From: Sphingobium cloacae
GTDB taxonomy: Bacteria; Pseudomonadota; Alphaproteobacteria; Sphingomonadales; Sphingomonadaceae
NCBI RefSeq assembly: GCF_002355855.1
Contig: NZ_AP017655.1
Location: 3,703,293-3,767,292, forward strand
Direction of reading: 5' to 3'
Length of the DNA stretch: 64,000 nucleotides
In this document: positions 35,958 through 44,257 of the stretch, piece by piece
Layout: every line of letters begins with the position of its first letter
Numbering within the stretch: position 1 is the stretch's first letter
Program-made: the position numbers and the translations under genes
The notes under the pieces: generated by a model
What the model saw: the letters and a program-made list of their open reading frames with translations, nothing else
Databases searched by the model: none
What the model was told of the DNA's origin: nothing

Positions 35958-36524
35958 ATGTACCATCCCGACCTGATACGGCATCCGGAAAATTGTCCGG
36001 CGCTGGTCCTCAATGCGGACTATACGCCGCTCAGCTATTATCCTTTAAGCCTCTGGCCCTGGCAGACCGCCATCAAGGCGGTCTTTCTGGAACGGGTGGA
36101 CATCATCGCCAGCTATGAGCGGGAAGTCCACAGCCCGAGCCTTGACATGAAAATCCCCTCGGTCATCGCGCTCAAGCAATATGTGCGGCCGTCCGAACAT
36201 CCCGCCTTCACCCGCTTCAACCTGTTCCTGCGCGATCGTTTCGCGTGCCAATATTGCGGATCGACCAGCGACCTGACGTTCGACCATGTGGTCCCGCGCC
36301 GCGCGGGCGGCCGCACGACATGGGAGAATGTCGCGACCGCCTGCTCGCCCTGCAACCTCAGGAAAGGCGGGCGCACGCCGAAGGAAGCCGGAATGCGGCT
36401 GCACGTCCAGCCGATCCGCCCGACAAGCTGGCAGTTGCAGGAGCATGGCCGCGCCTTTCCGCCGGGCTATCTGCACGAAAGCTGGCGCGACTGGCTTTAC
36501 TGGGACGTCGAACTGCTTGCCTGA
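35958..36524 (+). CDS. HNH endonuclease domain protein
   Basis: A 188-residue standalone HNH protein. Two zinc-binding pairs, CQYC (97-100) and CSPC (129-132), frame the catalytic DH at 109-110 and Asn124. Flanking sequence (LVLNADYTPLSYYPLS, KIPSVIALKQYV) is typical of a family widely conserved in alphaproteobacterial chromosomes with no demonstrated role. No methyltransferase or toxin partner is adjacent, so restriction activity is unlikely. Confidence 0.88.
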   Translation: MYHPDLIRHPENCPALVLNADYTPLSYYPLSLWPWQTAIKAVFLERVDIIASYEREVHSPSLDMKIPSVIALKQYVRPSEHPAFTRFNLFLRDRFACQYCGSTSDLTFDHVVPRRAGGRTTWENVATACSPCNLRKGGRTPKEAGMRLHVQPIRPTSWQLQEHGRAFPPGYLHESWRDWLYWDVELLA

Positions 36525-36529
36525 CATGT

Positions 36530-37267
36530 TCAGGACATGGCGGGCAGCCAGTCCAGATCCATATGCTTGTGCCGGTTGGTATAATGGCCGATCTCTTCCA
36601 GCCGCGCCATGTCGAGCAGCCGGATGCGGCCATTGGAGCGGCTGATGAGCCCTTCCTGTTCCATCTGCCGGATCATCCGGTTCACATGGACGGAGGTGAG
36701 GCCGATTGCGTCGCCGATTTCCTCCTGCGTCAGCTTGAGATCGAAGCTGTCGGTGATGTCGTCGTCGGTCAGCCGCAGCCGGTCGAGCATGTCGAGCATG
36801 AAGGAGGCGACCCGCGCCTTCGCCGACGTCCGCCCCAGCGACGCGAGCCGGTCCGTCATCGCCACCCGTTCATTGTTGGACAGCAGGAACAGCAGCGCCG
36901 CGACCCGCGGATATTCCTCCAGCAGGCGGCGCAGCGCATGTTTGTCGAACGGGCAGATGACCGAGTCCGAAATGGCGACCAGCGATTCGGGCGCCTTGTT
37001 GTAGATCGTGCTCGCCGATCCGATGAAATCGCCCGGGAAATAGACGCGCAGGATCTGGCGGCTGCCGTCGGGCAGGATCACGAAGCTCATCACCCGGCCT
37101 TCGCGCAGCACGAACAATTCCGTCACCGGCTCGTTGACGCGCTGGATCATCGCGCCGCGCTTCACCTTGCGCGGATTTTCCTCCAGCCGGGAGAGTGCCG
37201 TCTTTTCCGCGTCCGATAACGGCAAATGCTTGCTCAGCCGATCCGCGAAACAGCTCGTTGCCACCAA
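36530..37267 (-). CDS. Crp/Fnr family transcriptional regulator
   Basis: A 245-residue regulator with an N-terminal cyclic-nucleotide-type beta barrel (LREGRVMSFVILPDG, RQILRVYFPGDFIG) and a C-terminal HTH (LTQEEIGDAIGLTSVHVNRMIRQ). It lacks the N-terminal cysteine cluster of FNR, so it would not sense oxygen through an iron-sulfur cluster. The start is probably TTG 37267 with GAAGG upstream. A GTG follows immediately. It is convergent with the HNH gene. Confidence 0.88.
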   Translation of the reverse strand: MVATSCFADRLSKHLPLSDAEKTALSRLEENPRKVKRGAMIQRVNEPVTELFVLREGRVMSFVILPDGSRQILRVYFPGDFIGSASTIYNKAPESLVAISDSVICPFDKHALRRLLEEYPRVAALLFLLSNNERVAMTDRLASLGRTSAKARVASFMLDMLDRLRLTDDDITDSFDLKLTQEEIGDAIGLTSVHVNRMIRQMEQEGLISRSNGRIRLLDMARLEEIGHYTNRHKHMDLDWLPAMS

Positions 37268-37476
37268 TCAATACCTTCTTCTTCAATTGTCGTTACGATG
37301 GCAAAACGCCGCACGGCTCCTTTTGGCTGCATTTTCAGTCCGTGCACTAAACTCGATTAAGGTTCCTTCCGTCGCCGCGCGATTATCGGGCGGCGTGGTT
37401 TTGTCGCCGCCCGTCGCGACCGGCCGTCTTCCATGCGCCTTGCGCGTGGCGCATTTGGCGTTATGAACCGAGGGCA

Positions 37477-38760
37477 ATGGACCGCATTCACATCCGCGGC
37501 GGCAAGACGCTCAATGGCCGCCTTCCCATCTCTGGCGCGAAGAATGCGGCGTTGACGCTGCTGCCCTGCGCGCTGCTGACCGACGAGCCGGTGACGCTGC
37601 GCAACCTGCCGCGCCTGGCCGATGTCGACAGTTTCGGCCATCTGCTGAACCAGCTGGGCGTGTCGACCATGATCGAAGGCGCGCGGCCGGAGGATTTCGG
37701 CCGCGTCATGACGATGCGCGCGGGCCGCGTCACATCGACCGAGGCGCCCTATGACATCGTGCGCAAGATGCGCGCGTCGATCCTGGTGCTGGGGCCGCTG
37801 CTGGCGCGGGCGGGCGAGGCGCGGGTGTCGCTGCCGGGCGGCTGCGCCATCGGCAACCGGCCGATCGACCTGCATCTGAAGGCGCTGGAAGCTTTCGGCG
37901 CGCGGATCGAGGTGACGGCGGGCTATGTCCGCGCCAGCGCGCCGGACGGCGGATTGCCGGGCGGCGTCTACACCTTCCCGGTGGTGTCGGTCGGGGCGAC
38001 GGAAAACGCCCTGATGGCGGCGGTGCTGGCCAGGGGAAGCTGCACGCTGGAGAACGCCGCGCGCGAGCCGGAGATCGTGGACCTGTGCAACCTCCTCATC
38101 GCCATGGGCGCGGAGATCGAAGGCGTGGGCGGCGACAAGCTCACCGTGCATGGCCGCGACCGGCTGCATGGCGCGACCTACCGCGTGATGCCGGACCGGA
38201 TCGAGGCGGGCAGCTATGCCTGCGCGGTCGCGATCACCGGCGGCACGCTGGACCTGATGGGGGCCAATGCGGACGATATGCACGCCATCCTCGCCGCCCT
38301 GCGCGACGCGGGCGTTCAGGTGGACGAGACGAAGGAGGGCATCCGCGTCGCCTCGGACGGGAAACTGAAGCCGCTCAACATTTCCACCGCGCCCTTCCCG
38401 GCCTTCCCCACCGACATGCAGGCACAGTTCATGGCGATGCTGACGCTGGCGGACGGCGCGTCGGTGCTGACCGAGACGATCTTCGAAAACCGCTACATGC
38501 ACGTGCCCGAACTGGCGCGCATGGGGGCGGACATCGCCGTCAACGGCCGCACCGCCGTGGTGCGCGGGGTCGATCGGCTGGTCGGCGCGCCGGTGATGGC
38601 GACCGACCTGCGCGCGTCGATGAGCCTGATCCTCGCGGGGCTGGCGGCGGAAGGGGAGACGCAGGTCAACCGCGTCTATCATCTCGACCGCGGCTATGAA
38701 CGGCTGGAGGAAAAGCTCTCCGCCGTGGGCGCGGACATAGAGCGGGTCAGCGATGGCTGA
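37477..38760 (+). CDS. murA: UDP-N-acetylglucosamine 1-carboxyvinyltransferase
   Basis: First committed step of peptidoglycan synthesis, target of fosfomycin. The 427-residue enzyme has Lys22 in SGAKNAAL and the catalytic Cys123 in [12 protein letters not shown], so it keeps the fosfomycin-sensitive cysteine. The rest of the EPSP-synthase-like fold is complete. Its last eight bases overlap the start of the histidine kinase gene. Confidence 0.96.
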   Translation: MDRIHIRGGKTLNGRLPISGAKNAALTLLPCALLTDEPVTLRNLPRLADVDSFGHLLNQLGVSTMIEGARPEDFGRVMTMRAGRVTSTEAPYDIVRKMRASILVLGPLLARAGEARVSLPGGCAIGNRPIDLHLKALEAFGARIEVTAGYVRASAPDGGLPGGVYTFPVVSVGATENALMAAVLARGSCTLENAAREPEIVDLCNLLIAMGAEIEGVGGDKLTVHGRDRLHGATYRVMPDRIEAGSYACAVAITGGTLDLMGANADDMHAILAALRDAGVQVDETKEGIRVASDGKLKPLNISTAPFPAFPTDMQAQFMAMLTLADGASVLTETIFENRYMHVPELARMGADIAVNGRTAVVRGVDRLVGAPVMATDLRASMSLILAGLAAEGETQVNRVYHLDRGYERLEEKLSAVGADIERVSDG

Positions 38761-40267
38761 CCGGCGCGGCCTTGAGACGGACCGCGCGGCACTTCTCGCG
38801 CAGTACGATCTTGATGCCGGCGGTTTTGCCACGCTCGACCGGATTACCGATTTCGCCGCCGCCCTGTGCGGCGCGCCGATCGCGATGGTCAGCATCGTGG
38901 AGGAGGCGCGTCAGCGTTTCCTCGCGCGCACGGGGCTGGATGTCGACGAAACCCCGTGCGAACTGTCCTTCTGCGCCCATGCCATGCGGGACGACGCCAT
39001 CTTCCTTGTGCCGGACGCGCGGCTCGATCCGCGTTTCGCGGACAATGCGCTGGTGACGGGCGCACCGCATATCCGCTTTTACGCGGGCGCGCCCTTGACG
39101 GATGGGGACGGCGTGCCGCTGGGCGCTCTGTGCGTCATCGACGGGAGGCCGCGCCCCGACCTCACCGCTTTCCAGCGTCAGGGGCTGTCCCTTCTCGCCA
39201 GCCAGGTGATGGCCGAACTGCAAGGCCGCCGCCGGGATCGGGAAATGAGCGCCCGCCAGTTGCGCGATGCCGAGGCGTTGGCCGAAAGCAACCGCATGTT
39301 CCGCACTCTGGCGGACACCATGCCGCAGCTTGTCTGGGCGGCGCGGGCCGACGGCTATAATGATTATTTCAACGCGGGCTGGTATGACTATATCGGCGCG
39401 CCGGTCGGTTCGAGCGAGGGGGAAGGGTGGGCCGACATCCTTCATCCCGACGACAGGGAACTGGCCTTTGCCCGCTGGCGCCGTTCGCTCAAGACCGGCG
39501 AGCCCTATGAGATCGAATATCGCCTGCGCCATAGCGGGGGCGGCTATCGCTGGACCCTGGGCCGCGCCCGGCCGATCCGCGACGATGAAGGACAGGTCGT
39601 CCGCTGGATCGGCACCTGCACCGACATCCACGAACAAAAGACCCTGATGGAAGAGCGCGAGATGATCGCGCATGAACTGTCGCATCGCATCAAGAATATA
39701 TTCTCGGTCATCGGCGGCCTCGTCGGCCTGTCCGCGCGCGAGCATCCCGAAATGCGGGCCGCCGCGGACGACCTGCGCGATCGGATCCTGTCATTGGGCC
39801 GCGCCCATGATTTCGTGCGGCCCCATGGCGGGGAGGTTGCGGAACATACGACGCTATGGGGCGTGCTGGATCAGCTTTTCGCGCCCTATCGCGACGAGGG
39901 ACGTTCGCGCTTCCTCTTTTCCGGCGAAGACCCCGATGTGGACGACCGCTCCGCCACGCCGCTTGCCCTGTTGTTCCACGAGCTTGCGACCAACGCCGCC
40001 AAATATGGCGCGCTGTCGGTGGCGGGCGGCACGGTGCGCGTGCATGTGGAGGGGGAGGGCGACGACATCCGCATGGATTGGCGGGAAGAAGGCGGGCCGC
40101 CTGTTGCCCCGTCGGAGGCGGACGGGTTCGGCACAAGGCTGATGTCGCTCAGCGTCGAGCGGCAATTGAGCGGGCGCATGATCCGGAAATGGCTGCCCGG
40201 GGGGCTGGAGGTCAGCGTCTGGATTCCGCGCCGCGCCATGCACCGGGCGCCGCGGGGAAAGGCGTGA
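38753..40267 (+). CDS. HWE-family sensor histidine kinase (GAF-PAS)
   Basis: A 504-residue soluble kinase. Residues 20-155 form a GAF domain, about 175-300 a PAS domain ([20 protein letters not shown] ... [12 protein letters not shown]). The HWE/HisKA_2 phosphoacceptor is [11 protein letters not shown] and the N-box is [14 protein letters not shown]. No membrane segment is present. It begins inside murA (8-base overlap) and its 3' end overlaps the convergent response regulator gene by 56 bases. HWE kinases in this class often signal in light or general stress pathways. Confidence 0.9.
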   Translation: MADRRGLETDRAALLAQYDLDAGGFATLDRITDFAAALCGAPIAMVSIVEEARQRFLARTGLDVDETPCELSFCAHAMRDDAIFLVPDARLDPRFADNALVTGAPHIRFYAGAPLTDGDGVPLGALCVIDGRPRPDLTAFQRQGLSLLASQVMAELQGRRRDREMSARQLRDAEALAESNRMFRTLADTMPQLVWAARADGYNDYFNAGWYDYIGAPVGSSEGEGWADILHPDDRELAFARWRRSLKTGEPYEIEYRLRHSGGGYRWTLGRARPIRDDEGQVVRWIGTCTDIHEQKTLMEEREMIAHELSHRIKNIFSVIGGLVGLSAREHPEMRAAADDLRDRILSLGRAHDFVRPHGGEVAEHTTLWGVLDQLFAPYRDEGRSRFLFSGEDPDVDDRSATPLALLFHELATNAAKYGALSVAGGTVRVHVEGEGDDIRMDWREEGGPPVAPSEADGFGTRLMSLSVERQLSGRMIRKWLPGGLEVSVWIPRRAMHRAPRGKA

Positions 40268-40649
40268 AGCCGCTGACCGCGATGTCTTCCGGGTGGAAGT
40301 CCTTCGCGACCGCCAGTTTCAATGCCGCCGAGATGCATTGCGCGTCGAAAGGCTTGGTGACGCAGCCGATCGCGACGTTGGAGGCAGGGCCGATCTGGGC
40401 GGGATTGGCGGTGACGTAGATCACGCGCACATGGTGGCGCCGGGCCAGTTCCATGCCGATGCCAGGTCCGGTCGGTCCATCCCGCAGGTTGAGGTCGACC
40501 AGCGCGATGTCGCAACGCGAGGCCGCTGCCAGCGCTTCTGTCCGGTCGGCGGCGATAGCGATCACGTCCAGACCGGCATCCTGCACGATCTGCTCGATTT
40601 CCAAAGCCACCAAAATCTCGTCTTCGACGATCAGAACCCGTTCCGCCAT
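40212..40649 (-). CDS. Single-domain response regulator
   Basis: A 145-residue receiver domain. It shows ERVLIVEDEILVALEIE, the phosphoacceptor Asp in ALVDLNLRDG, Thr in VIYVTANPAQ and the conserved Lys in VTKPFD. There is no output domain. HWE kinases commonly pair with such single-domain regulators. It is encoded convergently with the kinase, sharing 56 bases at the 3' ends, a likely but unproven partner. I use ATG 40649; an ATG 12 bases upstream is equally open. Confidence 0.88.
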   Translation of the reverse strand: MAERVLIVEDEILVALEIEQIVQDAGLDVIAIAADRTEALAAASRCDIALVDLNLRDGPTGPGIGMELARRHHVRVIYVTANPAQIGPASNVAIGCVTKPFDAQCISAALKLAVAKDFHPEDIAVSGFTPFPAAPGAWRGAESRR

Positions 40650-40716
40650 TCTCTCAACCATAGCAATCCGAAAGCTAGAATGCCGTAACGTTCAAAGGGT
40701 TCCGCGCTATGCTATC

Positions 40717-40944
40717 CTATCCGTCTTCGTTCGCCTCGCTGGTCCATAATGTATCGAACGTCGCGTCGTTCATCAGCAGGACGGAAGCGGGATAGCCTGC
40801 GGAGCCTGCCTTTTTCGCGGTGTCGGTCGCCATATCGACGGCGGCCTGCTGCGTCGAAAAGGGGCCGTAATAGCGATTGTCGAGATTGATCTTCCACTCG
40901 CCGTCATGGTGAAGGACGATATAGCGGGCATGGGGCAGGGACAT
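40717..40944 (-). CDS. DUF2188 protein
   Basis: Seventy-five residues with the DUF2188 pattern: YIVLHHDGEWKINLDNRYYG, then FSTQQAAVDMATDTAKKAG. The domain is a small beta-alpha unit of unknown function found in many bacteria and phages. It lies four bases after the stop of the AlkA-like gene and is probably co-transcribed with it. Confidence 0.75.
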   Translation of the reverse strand: MSLPHARYIVLHHDGEWKINLDNRYYGPFSTQQAAVDMATDTAKKAGSAGYPASVLLMNDATFDTLWTSEANEDG

Positions 40945-40948
40945 GGGT

Positions 40949-41566
40949 CTAGAGAACCTCCGTATTATAATGGTGCCAGGCCATGATCGCCGCCGCGCCG
41001 CGATGCGGACGCCAGCGTTCGGCCAGGTGCCGCATCATCTTCTCGCCCGGCCGTTCGGGCAGGTCCAATATCCGGCCGATCGCGATCTGCACCGCCAGAT
41101 CGCCCGCGGGCCAGATGTCGGGGCGGCCTTCGGCGAAGAGCAGGTAGATTTCCGCCGACCAGCGCCCGATACCCTTGATCCGCACCAGTTCCGCTATGGC
41201 TTCCTCGTCATCGGCGGGCAGGGCATGGAGGTCGAGCGCGCCGCTGGTCACCCGTTCGGCCAGGCTGCGCGCATAACCCTGCTTCTGCCGCGAAAGCCCG
41301 CAGGCGCGCAGCGCATCATAGTCGCTCGCCAGCAGGGCGGCCGGGTCGCAGCCTTCGCCCAGTTCCGCTTCCAGCCTGCGCCAGACAGCCGCCGCCGACG
41401 CGACGCTCACCTGCTGGCCCACGATGGTGCGCAACAGCGTTTCGTAGCCGGCCGGGCGCATCCGCGTCCCCGGATAGCCTATGGCGCGGAGGACCTGCGC
41501 GAAGCCGGGTTCCAGCGTGGCCAACGCATCGATGCTTCGGCGCAGCTGTTCGGTGGTCGCCACCAT
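40949..41566 (-). CDS. DNA-3-methyladenine glycosylase II (AlkA-like)
   Basis: A 205-residue HhH-GPD base-excision glycosylase. The helix-hairpin-helix RIKGIGRWSAEI is at 129-140 and the catalytic Asp is at 156 in PAGDLAVQ. It lacks AlkA's N-terminal domain and the iron-sulfur loop of EndoIII/MutY. The start is ATG 41566, which lies directly after AAAAGG. The following GTG would have better spacing. It is divergent from the ferredoxin gene. Confidence 0.87.
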   Translation of the reverse strand: MVATTEQLRRSIDALATLEPGFAQVLRAIGYPGTRMRPAGYETLLRTIVGQQVSVASAAAVWRRLEAELGEGCDPAALLASDYDALRACGLSRQKQGYARSLAERVTSGALDLHALPADDEEAIAELVRIKGIGRWSAEIYLLFAEGRPDIWPAGDLAVQIAIGRILDLPERPGEKMMRHLAERWRPHRGAAAIMAWHHYNTEVL

Positions 41567-41645
41567 CCTTTTGTCATCCGGCCCTTGATTTCCTGCCGGT
41601 CCTTCGTCAGAGCGGCGATAAATGAACTCGTGAGGGATTGGGTAT

Positions 41646-41963
41646 ATGCCGAAGCTGATTGTGGTCAACCGCCAGGGTGAGGAAAAGGCCATCGATGGCG
41701 ACGCTGGCCTGTCGGTGATGGAGATCATCCGCGACAATGGCTTCGATGAATTGCTGGCGCTGTGCGGCGGTTGCTGCTCCTGCGCGACCTGCCACGTCTA
41801 TGTCGATCCCGCCTTCGCGGACCGGCTGTCCTCCATCAGCGAGGATGAGAGCGACCTGCTCGACAGCTCCGACTGGCGCAACGAACAGAGCCGCCTGTCC
41901 TGCCAGATCACACTTTCCGACGATCTCGACGGCCTGCGCGTCACCATCGCGCCGGAGGATTGA
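41646..41963 (+). CDS. 2Fe-2S ferredoxin, adrenodoxin type
   Basis: A 105-residue electron carrier. Cysteines 40, 46, 49 and 86 have the C-x5-C-x2-C-x36-C spacing of adrenodoxin/putidaredoxin-type ferredoxins; Cys43 and Cys44 are additional. The [10 protein letters not shown] and LALCGG...CATCHVYVD stretches are typical. Partner could be a P450 or the iron-sulfur machinery. No P450 is in the window. Confidence 0.92.
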   Translation: MPKLIVVNRQGEEKAIDGDAGLSVMEIIRDNGFDELLALCGGCCSCATCHVYVDPAFADRLSSISEDESDLLDSSDWRNEQSRLSCQITLSDDLDGLRVTIAPED

Positions 41964-41974
41964 TCCTGGACTTT

Positions 41975-42001
41975 GTCCGCTTTTCGGGGTGGGAAGCGGA
42001 C
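41975..42001 (+). terminator. Terminator-like hairpin after ferredoxin gene
   Basis: GTCCGCTT pairs with AAGCGGAC, extended by GU pairs to 11 bp around a GGGGT loop, and is followed by GGTCCGTTTTCG. The T run is weak, so termination efficiency is uncertain. The sequence belongs to a short repeat also seen at 26303-26334. Confidence 0.4.
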
Positions 42002-42057
42002 GGTCCGTTTTCGATCATGCGCCGTAACGGCCAGGTCCGGCCGGAAACCGCCATTTG

Positions 42058-42816
42058 CTATGGCTTTACCCGCAGGGTCGCGCTCGGCGCGTCGGCGGTC
42101 ATCGGCGTCACCTTCCAGACGATCCGCTTGCCCTGCGGCGTGTCCTGCGCGCCGTCTTCCTGATTCTGCGCCACGATCTCCGCATCGGTGGTCAGCGTGA
42201 AGGTGCCGTCCAGCGCCTTGGCCGAATCGTCGCCCGACCCGCCCATGGACGGCCCCTGGCTCTTGTCATAGCTGGAGGAAAAGCCCGGCGCCTTCATCCG
42301 CACCCGGTCCGTCCCGCGCAACTCCACCGCGACGAAGGGCAATATGATCTGCGCGTCCGTGTTGAACGGAAAGAGGAATGCGTGATCCAGCCTGCCGCTG
42401 ATCGCATAGTCGATCTCGAACTTGTGGTTGCCCATATAGCGAGCGGCGCGGAACCCCTTTTCCTTCGCCAGAGCTTCGGCGATCGCCTGCATCTTGACAT
42501 CATCGCCGGGGTCCTTGCGATTGGAGAAGGACTGCTCTCCCGTCTCGTCCTTGATCCGCACAAGCTGCGCCGCCGGATAGACGCTGCCCTGCGTCGTGGG
42601 TGCGGCATCGTCGCCCGGCTCGTCGCCCAGGGTATCGGGACCGGGGAAATCCTTGCCCATGTCCGACGCGATGATCTCGCCCTTGTAGGTGAAGGTGAAG
42701 CTGCGGTCGGCGCGGATGTCGAGCGTCGAAACGAACCGGCCCGGCGTCACCAGGCAGGCCGACAGCAGCAGCACGGCGGACAGCGCCGTGAGGGCGCGCG
42801 ACAAGATGGACATCAT
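42058..42816 (-). CDS. Lipoprotein of unknown function
   Basis: A 252-residue protein with a lipoprotein signal ending in the lipobox LLLSAC. The mature part begins LVTPGRFVSTLDIRADRSF, followed by beta-rich sequence with KFEIDYAISGRLDHAFLFPF and TLTTDAEIVAQNQEDGA. I do not recognise a named family. ATG 42816 is used because GGGGG lies four bases upstream. It is 23 bases downstream of the rRNA methyltransferase gene and may share its transcript. Confidence 0.75.
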   Translation of the reverse strand: MMSILSRALTALSAVLLLSACLVTPGRFVSTLDIRADRSFTFTYKGEIIASDMGKDFPGPDTLGDEPGDDAAPTTQGSVYPAAQLVRIKDETGEQSFSNRKDPGDDVKMQAIAEALAKEKGFRAARYMGNHKFEIDYAISGRLDHAFLFPFNTDAQIILPFVAVELRGTDRVRMKAPGFSSSYDKSQGPSMGGSGDDSAKALDGTFTLTTDAEIVAQNQEDGAQDTPQGKRIVWKVTPMTADAPSATLRVKP

Positions 42817-42839
42817 CAAACCCCCGTTTCGCCCGGCGG

Positions 42840-43583
42840 CTACCGGCTGGCGGCAGCGTAGAGGGCAATCGCCGCGGCGTTGGAGACGTTGAGGCTCTCC
42901 ATGCGCGGGCTGATCGGCAGTTTAGCCAAAATATCGCAATGCGCCATGCTGTTATGCCGCAGCCCTTCGCCTTCGGCCCCCAGCACCAGCGCCACCCGCG
43001 ATTCGCCGATCGCTTCGCCCAGCGTGGTGTCCGCTTCTCCGTCGAGGCCGATGCGCCAGTAGCCGGCCTCCGCGATTTCATCCAGCGCGCGGGCGAGGTT
43101 CACGACGCGCACCCAGGGCACGATCTCCAGCGCGCCCGAAGCCGCCCGCGCCAGAACCCCCGATTCGGGCGGCGCATGCCGGTCCTGCGTCACGATGCAG
43201 AGCGCGTCGAACGCGGCGGCGGAGCGCAGGATCGCGCCCACATTATGCGGGTCCGTCACCTGATCCAGCACCAGCACGGGCCGCTTATCGTCCTGCCCGG
43301 CCTCCAGCGCGTCGCCCAGCCACACATCGTCCAGCGGCTCGACTTCGGCTACCACCCCCTGATGCGGCGCGTCGGACGGCACCATCCGCCCCAGATCGGC
43401 CACGTCGGCATAGACGATGGGCAGCACCGGCGGCAGGTCCAGCGCCCCCAGCGCCTCGCGCGTGCCCCAGATCTTGCGCACCACGCGGTCGGGATTGGCC
43501 AGCGCCGCGATGACGGCGTGACGCCCGTAGAAGCGTGGATAGTTGCCCTTGTGCCCTGTCGGGCGATGACCTCTTTTCTTCAT
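42840..43583 (-). CDS. rlmB: 23S rRNA 2'-O-methyltransferase, RlmB/TrmH family
   Basis: A 247-residue SPOUT methyltransferase. The N-terminal substrate domain starts FYGRHAVIAALANPDR. The catalytic part contains VLDQVTDPHNVGAILRSAAA, VALVLGAEGEGLRHNS and PISPRMESLNVSNAAAIALY, the three SpoU motifs. By family it methylates G2251 of 23S rRNA. Its start lies about 100 bases from tRNA-Tyr on the other strand. Confidence 0.9.
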   Translation of the reverse strand: MKKRGHRPTGHKGNYPRFYGRHAVIAALANPDRVVRKIWGTREALGALDLPPVLPIVYADVADLGRMVPSDAPHQGVVAEVEPLDDVWLGDALEAGQDDKRPVLVLDQVTDPHNVGAILRSAAAFDALCIVTQDRHAPPESGVLARAASGALEIVPWVRVVNLARALDEIAEAGYWRIGLDGEADTTLGEAIGESRVALVLGAEGEGLRHNSMAHCDILAKLPISPRMESLNVSNAAAIALYAAASR

Positions 43584-43683
43584 GTCGCGCTCTTTTCACG
43601 GGAAGCATTGACAGGCAAGCCTCCTTTCGTCATTGAGCGCCCTCCAACCGGGCCGGGGCATCCTTCGGAACGGTCAGGCGACT

Positions 43684-43770
43684 GGACAGGTGGCCGAGTG
43701 GTTAAAGGCAGCAGACTGTAAATCTGCCCGGGTTTCCCGTACGCTGGTTCGAATCCAGCCCTGTCCACCA
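43684..43770 (+). tRNA. tRNA-Tyr (anticodon GTA)
   Basis: Class II tRNA of 87 bases with encoded CCA. The acceptor stem GGACAGG pairs with CCTGTCC. The anticodon loop ACTGTAAATC carries GTA. A long variable arm and a T loop GTTCGAATC follow. Confidence 0.96.
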
Positions 43771-43857
43771 GCCTATCCCGGCGCGCTGCCTCTTTCGGGT
43801 TTCCGGCCCGCGCTTTTCCCCTTCGAGCCTGTAGACAAGCAGAAGGAACGCTTACCC

Positions 43858-44178
43858 ATGGCGTGGCTGATCCTCGGCATCGCGGTCGTCACCGAAATCA
43901 TCTGGGCCCTGAGCCTGAAATGGGCCGCCACGGTGGGCCATTGGCAGGCGTCGCTGGTGCCGATCACATTGAGCTTCGTGAATATGGGTCTGCTGGCGCT
44001 GGCGATGAGAGGGCTGCCGGCCGGAACCGCCTATGCGATCTGGACGGGCCTTGGCGCGGTGGGCGTCATCATCGGCGGAGTGATCCTTTTCGGGGACAAG
44101 GTGTCGCCGGTACAGGCCGCCTTCATGGCGCTGACCGTGATCGGCGTGGTAGGGACCAAGCTGTTCGCCCCGGTATGA
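43858..44178 (+). CDS. SMR family transporter (SugE/Gdx-like)
   Basis: A 106-residue four-helix small multidrug resistance protein. The conserved membrane Glu is in VVTEIIWALSLKW, and WTGLGAVGVIIGGVILFGD matches the SugE/Gdx branch, whose best characterised members export guanidinium. No guanidine riboswitch is evident in the 87 bases between tRNA-Tyr and ATG 43858. The frame is open upstream through the tRNA, but relatives begin at this ATG. Confidence 0.88.
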   Translation: MAWLILGIAVVTEIIWALSLKWAATVGHWQASLVPITLSFVNMGLLALAMRGLPAGTAYAIWTGLGAVGVIIGGVILFGDKVSPVQAAFMALTVIGVVGTKLFAPV

Positions 44179-44257
44179 CGTGTCGCAACATATGGCGCGG
44201 CTTATGCGTTGGCCGGACAAGCTATGTTCATATGGATCCTGTTACGCCCCCGTTTCG

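Noticed and set aside
34702..36000. Cobalamin riboswitch near the adenosyltransferase or cobS genes
   Set aside because: I found no convincing B12-box sequence upstream of either gene. Both upstream regions are coding or short.
36530..37267. Calling the Crp/Fnr protein an oxygen-sensing FNR
   Set aside because: It lacks the N-terminal cysteines needed for an oxygen-labile 4Fe-4S cluster, so only the family name is supported.
43771..43857. Guanidine riboswitch ahead of the SMR transporter
   Set aside because: The 87 bases between tRNA-Tyr and the start show neither the paired ACGR-loop hairpins of the mini-ykkC class nor another recognisable fold.
43633..43857. A longer SMR protein starting upstream of tRNA-Tyr
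   Set aside because: The extension would be translated through the tRNA gene and the family N-terminus is MAWLILGIAVVTEI at 43858.
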